A stretch of DNA of 64,000 nucleotides from the NCBI GenBank assembly GCA_037890055.1, contig JBBKBD010000001.1; one strand, 5' to 3'. Below the pieces are notes generated by a model. It was not told the origin of the DNA. It saw only the letters and a list, made by a program, of their open reading frames with translations, and searched no databases. Origin of the DNA: Mediannikoviicoccus sp037890055. Lineage in GTDB: Bacteria > Bacillota > Clostridia > Tissierellales > Peptoniphilaceae. The translations under genes were made by a program, and so were the position numbers. The stretch's first letter is position 1. The number at the start of each line of letters is the position of its first letter. This document shows, piece by piece, positions 35,995 through 44,936 of this stretch.

Positions 35995-36681
35995 CTATTT
36001 TAGTTGTGTTCCAACTATTTTAATTGGTTTGAACTTTAGATAGTCGCTAGATGTACAGAAGTATTCAACACCATCAACGACTCCTTCAACCACATTGCTA
36101 AGTCCAGGTCCATGTAAGTGACCATAGACACATTTCGTAACACCATGTTCCTTTAAGATATAATGAAAATCATCTGGAAGCCTTTCAGTTGTGAAAGGTG
36201 GATAGTGAAGCATACATATTTTTTCTTTGCCTTTTGGCGCAGAATTTAAGGAAAGTTCTAACCTAAGAAGCTCTCTCCTATAAATATTATACTCTTCACA
36301 TTCCACTGTAAGGTAGTCCCATCCTCTTGTTCCCACTATGCAATAATCATTAAATTCAAAATAATTATTTTGTAAGAAAAAAATACTTTTCAAATTTAAG
36401 GAATTATTTTTATTTAGAGAACTCCACCAATAGTCGTGATTGCCCTTAATAAAAACTTTTTTTCCAGGCATTTCGTCTATTCTAATAAGGTCATGATATG
36501 CATCCTTTAAATTCATAGCCCATGAAATATCTCCAGCTACAAGTACCAAGTCCTCACCCTTAACAGTTTCTTTCCAGTTTTGAAAAATTCTCTCTTCATA
36601 ATCTGTCCAACTATCTCCAAATAGGGTCATGGTTTTTTCTTTTGTATAATCCAAATGTAAATCAGAAATACTATAAATCAT
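35995..36681 (-). CDS. Metallophosphoesterase
   Basis: This 228-residue calcineurin-like phosphoesterase has the metal motifs SDLHLD, GDISWAMN, KGNHDYWW and YGHLHG in order. The substrate is not known. It lies 8 bases downstream of the SbcC-like gene, whose partner is also a metallophosphoesterase, but this protein has no SbcD cap domain. Confidence 0.85.
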   Translation of the reverse strand: MIYSISDLHLDYTKEKTMTLFGDSWTDYEERIFQNWKETVKGEDLVLVAGDISWAMNLKDAYHDLIRIDEMPGKKVFIKGNHDYWWSSLNKNNSLNLKSIFFLQNNYFEFNDYCIVGTRGWDYLTVECEEYNIYRRELLRLELSLNSAPKGKEKICMLHYPPFTTERLPDDFHYILKEHGVTKCVYGHLHGPGLSNVVEGVVDGVEYFCTSSDYLKFKPIKIVGTQLK

Positions 36682-36689
36682 TATCTCAC

Positions 36690-38816
36690 CTATAAATTTA
36701 TAATTTTAACATCTTGATGTGACTTTAAAATTTCCATTTCTCTTTCTTGGCAGCTTAGTATGATAATCTGATTAAGAACTAGCTCCTTTTTTAATACAGA
36801 AATTATTATTTTAAGTCTGTCATCATCTAAATAATTAAAAGCATCATCTAGAATAAGAAAACCTGATTTATCATATAGTTCAGTACAAATGGCTATCTTA
36901 AGAACGAAAAAAATTATATCTTGCGAACCTTTACCCAAGCTTAAAGAAGATTTAATATTACTACTTGCATTTTCTTTATAGGAAATATTTAAAAACTCAT
37001 CTATATAAAATTTTATATTATCTTCATAGATTGGTTTCAATAATAAGTTTACCTTATTTATAAGCTTTGGAACAAAACTAGACTTTAGCTCTTCAAAAGA
37101 TTCTTCCACTAATTTTATAGTAAGATCAATTATCCTCAAATTATTTTCCAATTCTTCTATCTTCTTAGACGTACTATTCTCTTTGTCTAACAAGCTCGGT
37201 AAGTTTATTATTTCGCTATCTAGTATTTTAATTCTTTCTTTAATTTTGACAATCTCATTGTTAAGTAAATCTTTTTCATTTCTTAACTCTTCAATATTCA
37301 TATTTTCTACCATATAAAAATCTTTTGAAAATTCTACATTATACACTTTCAAACTTTTTGTTATAGGTTTTGTCTTTACTATAAAATCAAGTTTAGACTT
37401 AGATTCTTTTAATTTCTTTTCACAATTAAAAAGCTCTTCATCAAGATCTTTTATCTCTTTAATCCCAATGTTGAATTTGTCATTAATGATCTTATCAATA
37501 TCTAATAGAGAATTATTTTTATTCTCTTCGTCATTTAATAAGTACTCAATTTCCCTATCTAGCTCCTCTATCTTTTTTAAATAAAAATCTCTATCACTTT
37601 TAACTTTTTCATACTCTTTTGCATCTAATTTACCTGAATGACGATTCTGTATCATAAAAGATATTAGATTCACCATTACAAAAATCATGAATATAGTTGT
37701 ACTTGAAAGTTTTGTGTATTGTCTTAAAAGATAACTTGCAATAATTGAAAATAAAAACACTATAAAATATCTTATTTTTACTGATTTTTCACATTTCTTA
37801 TTATCTTTTACTGCGTCATCCAGTATTTTTGAAATATCCAAATACTTTTTATACACTTGTCTCTTTTCTTGAGAAAGTTCATCAAATGCTTTTTTTAAAT
37901 ACTTTTCTTCATCTTTTATTTTGTCATATTCTTTTAAATAGGGTTCGTAGATTTTTTTTGAATTTTCAATTTCAGATATCTTTTTATTTAAGTTAGATAT
38001 CTCATTTAATAATTCATCTTTTTCATATAAGACTTTCGCATCTATTTCCTGTTTCTCAAAGGATAACTGCTTTTCTTTTAACTCAAATAGATTATTCTTA
38101 TCTACATATTTTCTTTCTAAGTCTGAAAGCTTATTTAAAGAATTGTCATACTCTTCTTTTAATTCTGAGAGTCTTTTTAATTCTGAACTTAAAGTTTTAT
38201 AGTCCTCATATGCTCGTCCCAATGGCTTATTTGAATTTGTTGCTGTTCCAATATCTCTTCTTAGTTCTTTTAGATACTCAACGCTTTTTTTACTGGTTGT
38301 TAAATCTTCATGGTTATCTCTTTTTTTAAGCATAGTATCTGTAATATATCTTGTAGCTTGGTCTTTTATTCCAACATTATTCTGTCCGATTATTTTTGTG
38401 TTATTAAAAACTTCACTACTTACTTTGAAAAAATATTCTCCTGGAAAGCTTTTATTGGACTGCTTATATCCATTTAATGTATCTGTAATATCCTTTCCGG
38501 ATTTTTCATTATAAATCTTGTATTCACCTGTTTGAAAATTTCTATAAACCCTTAGAATTTCACCTTTGTATTCAAATATAATTGAACCTTCATAATTAGA
38601 GCAGTTCCATGGTCTATACTTTTCTAAATCATCTGTATACCTGGTTGTTTTTAAATATGGTTTTACAAATCCATAAAATACACCTTCAATAAATTTAACA
38701 CATGTGCTCTTACCAGCCTCGTTATCTCCTCTAATTAGAATAAAATCCTCATCTAAGTCAATTATTTTATTTTCAAATTTTCCAAATCCAGATATTTCAA
38801 GTTTTAAAAGCTTCAT
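36690..38816 (-). CDS. SbcC/Rad50-like ATPase with central membrane hairpin (YhaN-like)
   Basis: This 708-residue SMC-like ATPase has Walker A GDNEAGKST at 30-38, long coiled coils at about 205-345 and 395-570, and the C-terminal signature SLGKGSQD with Walker B FLILDDAF. Between the two coils, residues 350-366 and 373-390 are strongly hydrophobic and separated by a short loop, so the hinge position seems to be replaced by a membrane hairpin. This fits Bacillus YhaN. It overlaps the yhaO-like gene by 4 bases (ATGA), implying a nuclease-ATPase pair acting on DNA ends near the membrane. Confidence 0.85.
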   Translation of the reverse strand: MKLLKLEISGFGKFENKIIDLDEDFILIRGDNEAGKSTCVKFIEGVFYGFVKPYLKTTRYTDDLEKYRPWNCSNYEGSIIFEYKGEILRVYRNFQTGEYKIYNEKSGKDITDTLNGYKQSNKSFPGEYFFKVSSEVFNNTKIIGQNNVGIKDQATRYITDTMLKKRDNHEDLTTSKKSVEYLKELRRDIGTATNSNKPLGRAYEDYKTLSSELKRLSELKEEYDNSLNKLSDLERKYVDKNNLFELKEKQLSFEKQEIDAKVLYEKDELLNEISNLNKKISEIENSKKIYEPYLKEYDKIKDEEKYLKKAFDELSQEKRQVYKKYLDISKILDDAVKDNKKCEKSVKIRYFIVFLFSIIASYLLRQYTKLSSTTIFMIFVMVNLISFMIQNRHSGKLDAKEYEKVKSDRDFYLKKIEELDREIEYLLNDEENKNNSLLDIDKIINDKFNIGIKEIKDLDEELFNCEKKLKESKSKLDFIVKTKPITKSLKVYNVEFSKDFYMVENMNIEELRNEKDLLNNEIVKIKERIKILDSEIINLPSLLDKENSTSKKIEELENNLRIIDLTIKLVEESFEELKSSFVPKLINKVNLLLKPIYEDNIKFYIDEFLNISYKENASSNIKSSLSLGKGSQDIIFFVLKIAICTELYDKSGFLILDDAFNYLDDDRLKIIISVLKKELVLNQIIILSCQEREMEILKSHQDVKIINL

Positions 38817-39910
38817 GAATCCTCCCTCATTAAAGCATTCAATCCATATTTTAATATTTTTTCCTTTGTTTCATGACTTTCATTTAACTCATTAACCTTG
38901 TCTATAAAAATTCCTATCTGATTTTCTCTATTTAAATCAAGAATCTTTTCAGCATCATAATTTTCTTCAGTATTGTCAATTACTTCAATGTAATATACAT
39001 GCTTTTTTAGAGCTTCTTCAAGTCCCTTTATGTCCAAGTCAAAGCCTACAGGTAGTTTACCCGTAAGAGTCAATCTAATATAGTTATTTTTATCATCCAC
39101 AATAATATTATTTTTCAAATGTTCTAGCAGATAATAAAAATCAAAGCTCTCTTTTAATTCGTAGTTTACCAATGTAAATATTGAACTAGAAAGAGGTATG
39201 AATTTTGTATATAGATTTCTATTTTCAAATTCACCATAAATTGCACCATGGTAACCAGTTTCTTTAAATGAAAGTGGTCCTAAAGATCCTGGATATATAA
39301 TATTTTCTTTGACTTTTTGAGGCTTATGAATATGCCCAAGGGCAATATAGTCAAATCCTAAATTTTCTATATTACTCAAACTTAAATTCATGTAATTAAA
39401 ATTAGGAATTAAAATATCTGTGTGTAACAGTAAAATATTAATCTTATTATTATCTAGTCTTACGCTTTCAAAGTAAGATGGTTTATTTAAAATTCTATCG
39501 GTATAACTTATTCCATATACATTAAAACCTTCAAACTCGAAACTTCGTAAATTATCTTCATCAAATACAAAAACATTTGAGGGATAATTTAAATATCTGA
39601 ATTTTGAATTTTTTGAATATGGATCATGATTTCCAAATATTATAAAAATCTTTGTTTCAGGTACAGTTTTAAATAAGGAGTTTAGTCTTTCTAAAATTGA
39701 TAGAGTTACATAATTTTCATTAAATATATCTCCACATAAAAATAGACAATCAACTTTCTTTTCCTTGGCATAAGAAAATAGGCTTTCAATAGAAGCCCAT
39801 ATATTTTCTCTGCGATTTTCTACTAAATCAACAGGTAAGTCTGAAGAATAAAAATATGAACCTAAATGAAAGTCTCCACTATGCAAAAATGTTAACTTGT
39901 TATTTTTCAT
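38813..39910 (-). CDS. SbcD/Mre11-like exonuclease (YhaO-like)
   Basis: This 365-residue nuclease has metal motifs Asp13-x-His15 (SGDFHLG), CGDIFNE with Asp61, GNHD (93-96), His163 and LGHIHKP (191-197), followed by a cap domain. I choose the ATG at 39910, since a longer frame to 39964 would extend far into the upstream gene. It overlaps that gene by 11 bases and the ATPase gene by 4, so three genes are tightly coupled. The role is inferred by analogy to SbcCD: opening hairpins and processing DNA ends. Confidence 0.87.
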   Translation of the reverse strand: MKNNKLTFLHSGDFHLGSYFYSSDLPVDLVENRRENIWASIESLFSYAKEKKVDCLFLCGDIFNENYVTLSILERLNSLFKTVPETKIFIIFGNHDPYSKNSKFRYLNYPSNVFVFDEDNLRSFEFEGFNVYGISYTDRILNKPSYFESVRLDNNKINILLLHTDILIPNFNYMNLSLSNIENLGFDYIALGHIHKPQKVKENIIYPGSLGPLSFKETGYHGAIYGEFENRNLYTKFIPLSSSIFTLVNYELKESFDFYYLLEHLKNNIIVDDKNNYIRLTLTGKLPVGFDLDIKGLEEALKKHVYYIEVIDNTEENYDAEKILDLNRENQIGIFIDKVNELNESHETKEKILKYGLNALMREDS

Positions 39911-40526
39911 AATACCTATACTCTTCCTTCCTGTCCTGCCTAATATATATTTCCAATATATCAAAACTTAAATTGTACGCACTAAAAATTTTTATTAGTA
40001 AGTCTCTTATTTTATTTGCTGGAAATTTGGTTTCTATATAGACACTATTACCTATTAGTACCGCATTTCTAATCTTATTTTTCTCTAAACTAAAGTAAGT
40101 CCTCTTCCAGCCATTAAAATCTGTTTTATCTGGAAAAGATCTAAAGATTACTGGATTAAGCTTATAGAAGTACTCACAAAGACTTACATATAAGTCATAG
40201 TAAGAGCTTATTGTCACTATCTCACCTCTATACAGTCTATAACCTTCAGGTTTCGTATAAGTGAAATCGTGATCTAGAGTTACTTTATTAGTTATAATCT
40301 TACTAAGCTCAAACTCTTTTAATCTAAGCTGAATATTTATTGGTTCAATAGAATCTAAAACTGTATTCATATTGTCCAAATACTTTTTTATCTCTTCTCT
40401 ATCTTTTGTAGTTAAGTCATGTTCTAAAGCTTCTTTGAAATATTTTATTTGATCTTCCAAAGATGTTTTTATATTTAAAACAAGCTCCGGATTTTTTTCT
40501 GTTAATTGGTCAAAAAATTTTTTCAT
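39900..40526 (-). CDS. unrecognised 208-residue protein upstream of the YhaO/YhaN pair
   Basis: I do not recognise this family. Residues 1-75 are helical and charged (IKTSLEDQIKYFKEALEHDL) and could form a coiled coil. Residues 85-208 look like a mixed alpha/beta domain with many tyrosines, ending in an aromatic-basic tail (RKEEYRYYEK). There is no signal peptide or membrane segment. The overlap with the SbcD-like gene suggests a partner or regulator of that nuclease. Confidence 0.6.
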   Translation of the reverse strand: MKKFFDQLTEKNPELVLNIKTSLEDQIKYFKEALEHDLTTKDREEIKKYLDNMNTVLDSIEPINIQLRLKEFELSKIITNKVTLDHDFTYTKPEGYRLYRGEIVTISSYYDLYVSLCEYFYKLNPVIFRSFPDKTDFNGWKRTYFSLEKNKIRNAVLIGNSVYIETKFPANKIRDLLIKIFSAYNLSFDILEIYIRQDRKEEYRYYEK

Positions 40527-40535
40527 ATTATCCCT

Positions 40536-41564
40536 CTAGAGATATTCTTTTTTTAAGTGTTCAACAAATTTCCTCGCATCATTTAAATCATAAGTTTCTA
40601 CATCAAATTGTTTTTTATCTAAATCGGTTATAACTCCTTTTAAATGACCCGATGAAATAGTTTCATTAGAGTTACCTTTTCTCACTATCTCATATTTATT
40701 AAAATTAGAATCTTTAAGCCCTTCAATAATAACTAAATCATAGTAATTTGATTCTTTTAAAAAATACTCTATATCCTTTGATGGTTTCCCCATAATTTGA
40801 TACTTGTAATCTGAGTAAACAACTGTTATCATCGCACCATTTATAAATGCTATATTCGAATCCCTATCTTCATCTACTGTAAAATCATGTCCATCATGTT
40901 TTATATATTTTATCCGGTAGCCTTCTGTACTTAGTAAATTTATTACATTTGATATAAAAGTGGTTTTGCCAGAGTTTTTTTTGCCACAAATACAAATTAT
41001 ATTGTTATCTAGGAGCTTTTTATATTGTGATGGATAATTTATATTGGAAAGGATTATAGAGTCAAACTTGCTGTATTTTAAAGGAACTCTCTTAGCGTCT
41101 TCGTCATATAAAAGGTCCATAAGTTTGTATTCTTTATTCGTAATTCTTTTTTCAAGTATAGGAATAATACTCTTTGGATAAATTGAACCAAGTGGATTTA
41201 GTTTTCCATCATGTTCAATTGTTATTATCCTATTATCACTTGAAGCATATGTTGATAAAAATTCTGCTACTTCTAAAGTCATAAACTGCATATCAACGCC
41301 AACTATAAATACATTTTCCGTTTCTGCCTCTTTAAGAATTTCAAGAATACCTGCTATAGGACCAATATTTTCATATTTATCCCTTACAATTTTATATCCT
41401 TCGATATCGGTTTCGGAGTTATTATTTGAAATTATTATTGGATAGCCTTTAAATTCATCCACTAAATTTTCTAAAAAAGTTTTATTTTTATATAGCAGTT
41501 TTGCTTTATCAGCACCCATTCTGATACTTTTACCGCCTGAAAGAATTCCTATAGTTAAGTCCAT
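40536..41564 (-). CDS. MobA-MobB fusion (molybdenum cofactor guanylylation)
   Basis: This 342-residue protein fuses two normally separate enzymes. Residues 1-180 are MobA-like, which adds GMP to molybdopterin cofactor, with LSGGKSIRMGADKAKL from 8. Residues 188-342 are the MobB GTPase-like domain, with P-loop GKKNSGKTT at 194-202. It abuts moeA, so the product would be a guanine dinucleotide cofactor. Residues in MobA differ from the usual LAGG start (LSGG), which is a conservative change. Confidence 0.9.
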   Translation of the reverse strand: MDLTIGILSGGKSIRMGADKAKLLYKNKTFLENLVDEFKGYPIIISNNNSETDIEGYKIVRDKYENIGPIAGILEILKEAETENVFIVGVDMQFMTLEVAEFLSTYASSDNRIITIEHDGKLNPLGSIYPKSIIPILEKRITNKEYKLMDLLYDEDAKRVPLKYSKFDSIILSNINYPSQYKKLLDNNIICICGKKNSGKTTFISNVINLLSTEGYRIKYIKHDGHDFTVDEDRDSNIAFINGAMITVVYSDYKYQIMGKPSKDIEYFLKESNYYDLVIIEGLKDSNFNKYEIVRKGNSNETISSGHLKGVITDLDKKQFDVETYDLNDARKFVEHLKKEYL

Positions 41565-42746
41565 TTAAAACAAGTAAATGATATTTACTTTATCTCCTTC
41601 CTTAATCTCTTCATTAGGATTTTGTAGAACTAGACAATTACATTCTGCAAAGTTAGAAATAACAGATGAATTATGCAAATTTTCCAATACTACAAATTCC
41701 CCATCGGCCTTAGCTCTCACAAATCTATTTAACTTACTAGGTTTTAAGTAACTGTCTTTCACTATTCGTTCATATACTTTATTCCTGAAATAAGAACATC
41801 CATAATATTTTTCCACTGCGGGCCAAAATAGCACTTGAAAGTTTACCATGGCTGCAAACGGGTTTCCTGATACACTAAGTATAAGTGTCTCATCAAATAT
41901 GCCTGATGTAACTGGAGTTCCTGGTTTCATTTTTACTTTTGTGAATAAAGTTTCCACATTTAATATTTCATATATTTTTTCAATATAATCATATTTTCCA
42001 ACTGAAACTCCCCCAGTTGTAATAATAATATCAGCATGTTTTGATTCTTCTTGTATTGAACTTTTTATGTGCTCAATGTCATCATCAATAATCTTATTTG
42101 AAACAACTTCAATTTTGTATTTTTCTAAGATTGACTCTATCATAAAAGTTGATATAGCATAAATTTTTCCAGGTTCAAGTTTTTCTCCTGGTTTTGTTAG
42201 CTCAGATCCAGTAGAAATTAGCGATACTTTTAAAGGCCTATATACTTTTATTTTGTCCAGACCAATTCCTGCAAAAATCCCAATGTGTCCAGAGTTTATT
42301 ACAGTTCTACTTTTAATTAATGTTTCGCCCTTTTTAATATCCTCTCCAACAACACAATAATTAAAATGTTTTCCAACCGGATTTAAAACTTTAATCATAT
42401 CATTTTCTATTATGACATCTTCCTGTTTAACTACACAGTCATAACACTCCGGCACATATGCCCCAGTCATTACTCTTACGCAAGTATTCTTTTTATAATC
42501 ATAATTATTAAAGTCACCCGCTGCATTTTCACCAATTACTTTGAATTTATCACCATCAATTAAGTCCTTGTGATTAAAAGCATATCCATCCATTGCAGAC
42601 TTTGGAAAATTTGGTACATCTATATTTGAAATTATATCTTCTGATAAAACATATCCTGCAGATTCAAAAAAAGGAATCTCAATAGTCTCTTTGCAAGTCT
42701 TTATATTTTCTATAATTTTTTCTCTAGCTTCATTAACAGTTAACAT
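41565..42746 (-). CDS. moeA: Molybdopterin molybdenumtransferase MoeA
   Basis: It inserts molybdate into adenylylated molybdopterin. The 393-residue protein has SAMDGYAF, VMTGAYVPECYDCVVKQED, the MogA-like domain TTGGVSVGKYDY and SGNPFAAMVNF. A second copy could act on tungsten. It is the first gene of the moeA-mobAB-yhaO/N-nagB run, with TATAAT at 42772-42767. No moaA, moaC or moaE is in the window. Confidence 0.94.
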   Translation of the reverse strand: MLTVNEAREKIIENIKTCKETIEIPFFESAGYVLSEDIISNIDVPNFPKSAMDGYAFNHKDLIDGDKFKVIGENAAGDFNNYDYKKNTCVRVMTGAYVPECYDCVVKQEDVIIENDMIKVLNPVGKHFNYCVVGEDIKKGETLIKSRTVINSGHIGIFAGIGLDKIKVYRPLKVSLISTGSELTKPGEKLEPGKIYAISTFMIESILEKYKIEVVSNKIIDDDIEHIKSSIQEESKHADIIITTGGVSVGKYDYIEKIYEILNVETLFTKVKMKPGTPVTSGIFDETLILSVSGNPFAAMVNFQVLFWPAVEKYYGCSYFRNKVYERIVKDSYLKPSKLNRFVRAKADGEFVVLENLHNSSVISNFAECNCLVLQNPNEEIKEGDKVNIIYLF

Positions 42747-42797
42747 TTCACACCTTCTTAATATACATTATATCAAATGCTTTGAAATTACTCTAAT

Positions 42798-42826
42798 TAA
42801 AAAAGCCGATAGCAAAACCATCGGCC
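42798..42826 (-). terminator. thrS terminator
   Basis: A GC-rich stem (42805-42810 with 42820-42825) is followed on the minus strand by TTTTTTAATT, just after the thrS stop. It separates thrS from moeA. Confidence 0.85.
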
Positions 42827-42832
42827 ATAAAT

Positions 42833-44737
42833 TTATTTTTTTGATTTTATTTCATCTAATAGATTTTTTACAAATTCATCTACTGAAATTGAACCCTTGT
42901 CTCCCTCGTCTCTCTTTCTTACAGAAACTGCTCTTTCTTCAACTTCCTTTTCACCAACTATTAAACTATAAGGAACTTTTTGAATTTGAGCTTCTCTGAT
43001 TTTAAAACCAACTTTTTCAGCTCTGTCATCAACTTCAGATCTTATTCCTAACTCTTTTAGCTTTTCATTTATTTCATAAGCATAGTCGTTAAACTTATCT
43101 GAAATTGGTAAAATTCTTGCTTGAACTGGTGCAAGCCATGCAGGGAACTTACCAGCATAGTGTTCAATCAATATTCCTAAAAATCTTTCAATTGAACCAA
43201 GAATTGCTCTGTGTACCATTACAGGTCTCTTCTTTTCCCCGTCACTATCAATATAAGTTAGTTCAAATCTCTCAGGCATTTGGAAGTCAAGTTGAATTGT
43301 CCCACATTGCCAAGTTCTTCCAATAGCATCTTCTAAATGGAAGTCGATTTTTGGTCCATAGAAAGCTCCATCTCCTTCATTGATGGTGTATTCAAAGTCT
43401 TTTGAATCTAAAGCTTCTTTTAGACTGTTAATAGCTACATCCCAATCTTCGTCAGAACCCATTGAGTTTTCAGGTCTTGTTGAAAGCTCAACATTATATT
43501 TAAATCCAAATACAGAATAAATATAATCACAAAGGTCAATAACTTTTGATACTTCTTCCTTAATTTGTTCCTTTAACATATAAATATGGGCATCATCTTG
43601 TGTAAATGCTCTAACTCTAAATAGACCATGTAAAGCACCTGATAACTCGTGTCTATGAACAAGACCCATTTCTGCAAGCTTTAATGGAAAATCTCTATAA
43701 CTATGCATTCCAGACTTATAGATTAATATAGATCCTGGACAGTTCATAGGCTTAACTGCATAATCTTGGTCATCTATCTTTGTAAAGTACATATTTTCTT
43801 TATAGTGATCCCAGTGACCTGATTGGTGCCATAGTGTTTCACTTAAGATTATCGGTGTTTGGATTTCTCCATAACCTTCTTTTTTATGAACTTCTCTCCA
43901 GAAATTCATAAGTTCATTTTTCACTATCATTCCATTTGGATGGAAGAATGGGAAACCTGGACCTTCTTCTTGGAAACTAAATAAATCTAATTCTTTTCCT
44001 AACTTTCTATGGTCTCTCTTCTTTGCTTCTTCTATAAATTCTAAATAGTCTGTAAGTTGTTTTTGCTTTTCAAAGCTTATTGCATAAATTCTTTGAAGCA
44101 TATCGTTCTTTTCGTCGCCTCTCCAATATGCTCCAGCAACTGAAAGAAGTTTTACAGCTTTTATTTTTTTAATGTCATATAGATGAGGGCCTTTACAAAG
44201 ATCTATAAATTCACCTAGCTTATAGAAAGATATTATTTCATCTGCTGGAAGATGTTCTATTAAATCAACTTTGTATTTTTCTCCTTTTTCTTCGAAGAAC
44301 TTTACAGCTTCATCTCTTGGCATTTCATATCTTTCAACTTTATGACCTTCTTTTATAATCTTCTTCATCTCTTCTTCAATTTTAGGAAGATCTTCGTCTG
44401 TAAATCTGTGCTCAAGGTCAAAGTCATAATAAAATCCATTGGCAATTGCAGGTCCTATACCAAATTTTACATCTTTATACAATCTTTGTACCGCAAGGGC
44501 CATAATATGAGCTGAAGTATGCCAAAAAATTTTCTTCCCTTCATCATCTTCGAACTTTACAAATCTTACATGGCTGTCTTCTCTAATAGGCTCTTGTAGT
44601 CCCATTATATTGTCATTAACTACTGCACCTAGGACAACCCTTGCAAGTCCTTCTGAAATATCTTTTGCAACTTCTCCTAGTAAAACTCCTGATTCGTATT
44701 CTCTAACAGAATCATCAGGTAAAATAATTTTTATCAT
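42833..44737 (-). CDS. thrS: Threonine--tRNA ligase
   Basis: ThrRS has 634 residues: TGS domain (1-60), the editing domain with HTSAHIMALAVQRLY, the class II core with KPMNCPGSILIYK and zinc ligands, and the anticodon-binding domain. A perfect AGGAGG precedes the ATG. A T-box leader directly upstream controls readthrough according to charging of tRNA-Thr. Confidence 0.98.
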   Translation of the reverse strand: MIKIILPDDSVREYESGVLLGEVAKDISEGLARVVLGAVVNDNIMGLQEPIREDSHVRFVKFEDDEGKKIFWHTSAHIMALAVQRLYKDVKFGIGPAIANGFYYDFDLEHRFTDEDLPKIEEEMKKIIKEGHKVERYEMPRDEAVKFFEEKGEKYKVDLIEHLPADEIISFYKLGEFIDLCKGPHLYDIKKIKAVKLLSVAGAYWRGDEKNDMLQRIYAISFEKQKQLTDYLEFIEEAKKRDHRKLGKELDLFSFQEEGPGFPFFHPNGMIVKNELMNFWREVHKKEGYGEIQTPIILSETLWHQSGHWDHYKENMYFTKIDDQDYAVKPMNCPGSILIYKSGMHSYRDFPLKLAEMGLVHRHELSGALHGLFRVRAFTQDDAHIYMLKEQIKEEVSKVIDLCDYIYSVFGFKYNVELSTRPENSMGSDEDWDVAINSLKEALDSKDFEYTINEGDGAFYGPKIDFHLEDAIGRTWQCGTIQLDFQMPERFELTYIDSDGEKKRPVMVHRAILGSIERFLGILIEHYAGKFPAWLAPVQARILPISDKFNDYAYEINEKLKELGIRSEVDDRAEKVGFKIREAQIQKVPYSLIVGEKEVEERAVSVRKRDEGDKGSISVDEFVKNLLDEIKSKK

Positions 44738-44756
44738 CTCTGCCTCCTATTAAATA

Positions 44757-44936
44757 AAAAAGACTTCTCCATCCCTACATACCGTAGGGACGAAAAAGCC
44801 GTGGTTCCACCCTAATTTTTTCTCATTTTAATTATTCACTCCGGATTAGTATTCACATATTCATTTACTTATGGAAACTCTCAGCTTTGTTACCAATCTC
44901 TTGAAGTTTAAATATGTTACTTGGATCCATCATCAT
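44757..44936 (-). promoter_or_regulatory. T-box riboswitch, threonine specifier
   Basis: The T-box sequence AGGGTGGAACCACGG is at 44813-44799, followed by a terminator hairpin (44790-44772 core) with a six-T run. Stem I is recognisable: GGAT pairs with ATCC and CATATT with AATATG, enclosing a loop with GAAT-ACT-A. ACT (44850-44848) is a threonine codon followed by the conserved purine, in line with thrS. The leader begins at the hisS stop. No strong promoter is seen between the two genes. Confidence 0.93.

Noticed and set aside
39911..39964. A longer SbcD-like protein starting at 39964
   Set aside because: It would overlap the upstream gene by 65 bases and add residues (MIYWKYILGRTGRKS) that are that gene's 3' end read in another frame. 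The ATG at 39910 is followed at once by the nuclease domain.
42691..42999. Plus-strand frame spanning the thrS terminator and the moeA start
   Set aside because: It crosses a clear minus-strand terminator and two real genes, is hydrophobic low-complexity sequence and lacks translation signals.
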